DNA of 64,000 nt from Oceanisphaera pacifica (GTDB lineage Bacteria; Pseudomonadota; Gammaproteobacteria; Enterobacterales; Aeromonadaceae): contig NZ_JAGDFX010000013.1 of the NCBI RefSeq assembly GCF_017498065.1, forward strand, positions 1 through 64,000, in the 5' to 3' direction. The notes beneath the pieces were generated by a model, which saw nothing but the letters and a program-made list of their open reading frames with translations, did no database searches and was not told the origin of the DNA. Of this stretch, positions 63,443 through 64,000 are shown one piece after another. The position numbers and the translations under genes were made by a program. How positions within the stretch are numbered: the first letter of the stretch is position 1; every line of letters begins with the position of its first letter.

Positions 63443-64000
63443 TGAGCATAGTCACTGTCACCCTTAACCCCGCACTGGATTTAAGTGTGACCATCCCCAG
63501 CTTGCAAAAAAATCAGGTGAATATTGCGACCAACCAGCACCTTGGCCCAGCAGGTAAGGGCATTAATGTGGCGCGGGTACTGAGTGACCTCGGCCATACG
63601 CCCATTGTCACCGGTTTTTTAGGGCGTGATAACGCCGCCCCTTTCACCCAGCTATTTAGTGAGCAAGGTATAAGGGATCACTGTCTGCGGCTGGCGGGCA
63701 ATACCCGTATTAATACCAAAATTAGTGAGGGTGATGGCAGTGTTACCGATATTAATACCCCAGGGCTTGCTGTCACCAAAGCGGCGTGGTCAAAGCTGTG
63801 TTTGCAGCTAAACGCACTCGTGGATGAGGTGGAGGTATTAGTGATCTCTGGCAGTGTGCCGCCAGGGGTGTCATTGGCGCAGTTTAGCGCGCTTATTGCT
63901 TGGGGACGCCAACATAATAAAGCGGTGATATTAGACAGCAGCCATGCCGCCCTAGAAGCCGGCATTAAAGCGCGGCCCAGCTTAATTAAACCCAACATTG
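63442..64000 (+). CDS. fruK: 1-phosphofructokinase (5' part)
   Basis: The first ~186 codons, running off the window. Start ATG overlaps the fruB stop by one base (TGATG). PfkB-family signs are TVTLNPALDLSV at the start, LGPAGKGINVARVLSDLG and VLVISGSVPPGV. It makes fructose-1,6-bisphosphate from the fructose-1-phosphate produced by the PTS. A fruA gene is expected just outside. Confidence 0.93.
   Translation, partial: MSIVTVTLNPALDLSVTIPSLQKNQVNIATNQHLGPAGKGINVARVLSDLGHTPIVTGFLGRDNAAPFTQLFSEQGIRDHCLRLAGNTRINTKISEGDGSVTDINTPGLAVTKAAWSKLCLQLNALVDEVEVLVISGSVPPGVSLAQFSALIAWGRQHNKAVILDSSHAALEAGIKARPSLIKPNI

Overview
The window looks like chromosomal DNA of a gammaproteobacterium, most like an Aeromonadales member of the Oceanisphaera/Oceanimonas type. 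The housekeeping genes (pykA with hexR, psrA-fadE, tusE-yccA, TcyP, TrhO, SpeA, GrxD, SodB) read as gammaproteobacterial, and a multidomain FruB with its own EI domain is present. The genus is an inference from gene content; no ribosomal RNA gene is present to confirm it.

Accessory end (1-8840). This is a fragment of an integron cassette array with no integrase in view. Five attC recombination sites (1281-1356, 2406-2504, 4192-4267, 4897-4995, 5760-5831) separate promoterless, AT-rich cassettes. In each case the first bases of a cassette are the exact complement of the 7-base box that opens its own attC, which fixes the boundaries. The cassettes encode a HEPN-like protein, a two-gene membrane/soluble pair sharing a Gly/Gln motif, a small CPYCG protein split by an intact ISAs1-family element with a perfect 10-bp target duplication, a three-helix membrane protein, a Gly-rich membrane-associated protein, and a truncated helical protein. 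The array ends in a pile of broken mobile elements: an IS3-family 3' remnant, a REP-associated tyrosine transposase (RAYT) element with a duplicated 5' end and a frameshift, and a second, decayed ISAs1-family transposase.

Metabolic region (8864-31753). An IclR regulator, GlcG-like protein and TRAP transporter lie divergent from a GMC alcohol dehydrogenase (probable uptake and oxidation of an alcohol). A 145-bp deletion derivative of the RAYT element sits just before a MATE pump. Next come a three-gene cluster with a cytochrome b-molybdopterin oxidoreductase fusion, a complete general L-amino-acid ABC transporter (AapJQMP), an EAL-CBS-GGDEF protein, and a six-gene operon in which an ABC importer is encoded with two cytoplasmic phosphatase-type hydrolases.

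Core region (31886-64000). Lipoproteins, two DMT exporters, trhO, a TcyP-type cystine carrier, a lytic transglycosylase, a 5'-nucleotidase lipoprotein, moeA, folE, speA, psrA-fadE, pykA, hexR, sodB, grxD, tusE, a YccS-like gene, yccA, tRNA-Ser(UGA), an RluA-type pseudouridine synthase, an SDR protein and the start of the fructose PTS operon (fruB-fruK; fruK runs off the end). Intergenic spaces carry a short dispersed repeat (core AGCTGACGGCTTAAAGCTTA), a REPIN/MITE-like element and two adjacent large inverted repeats.
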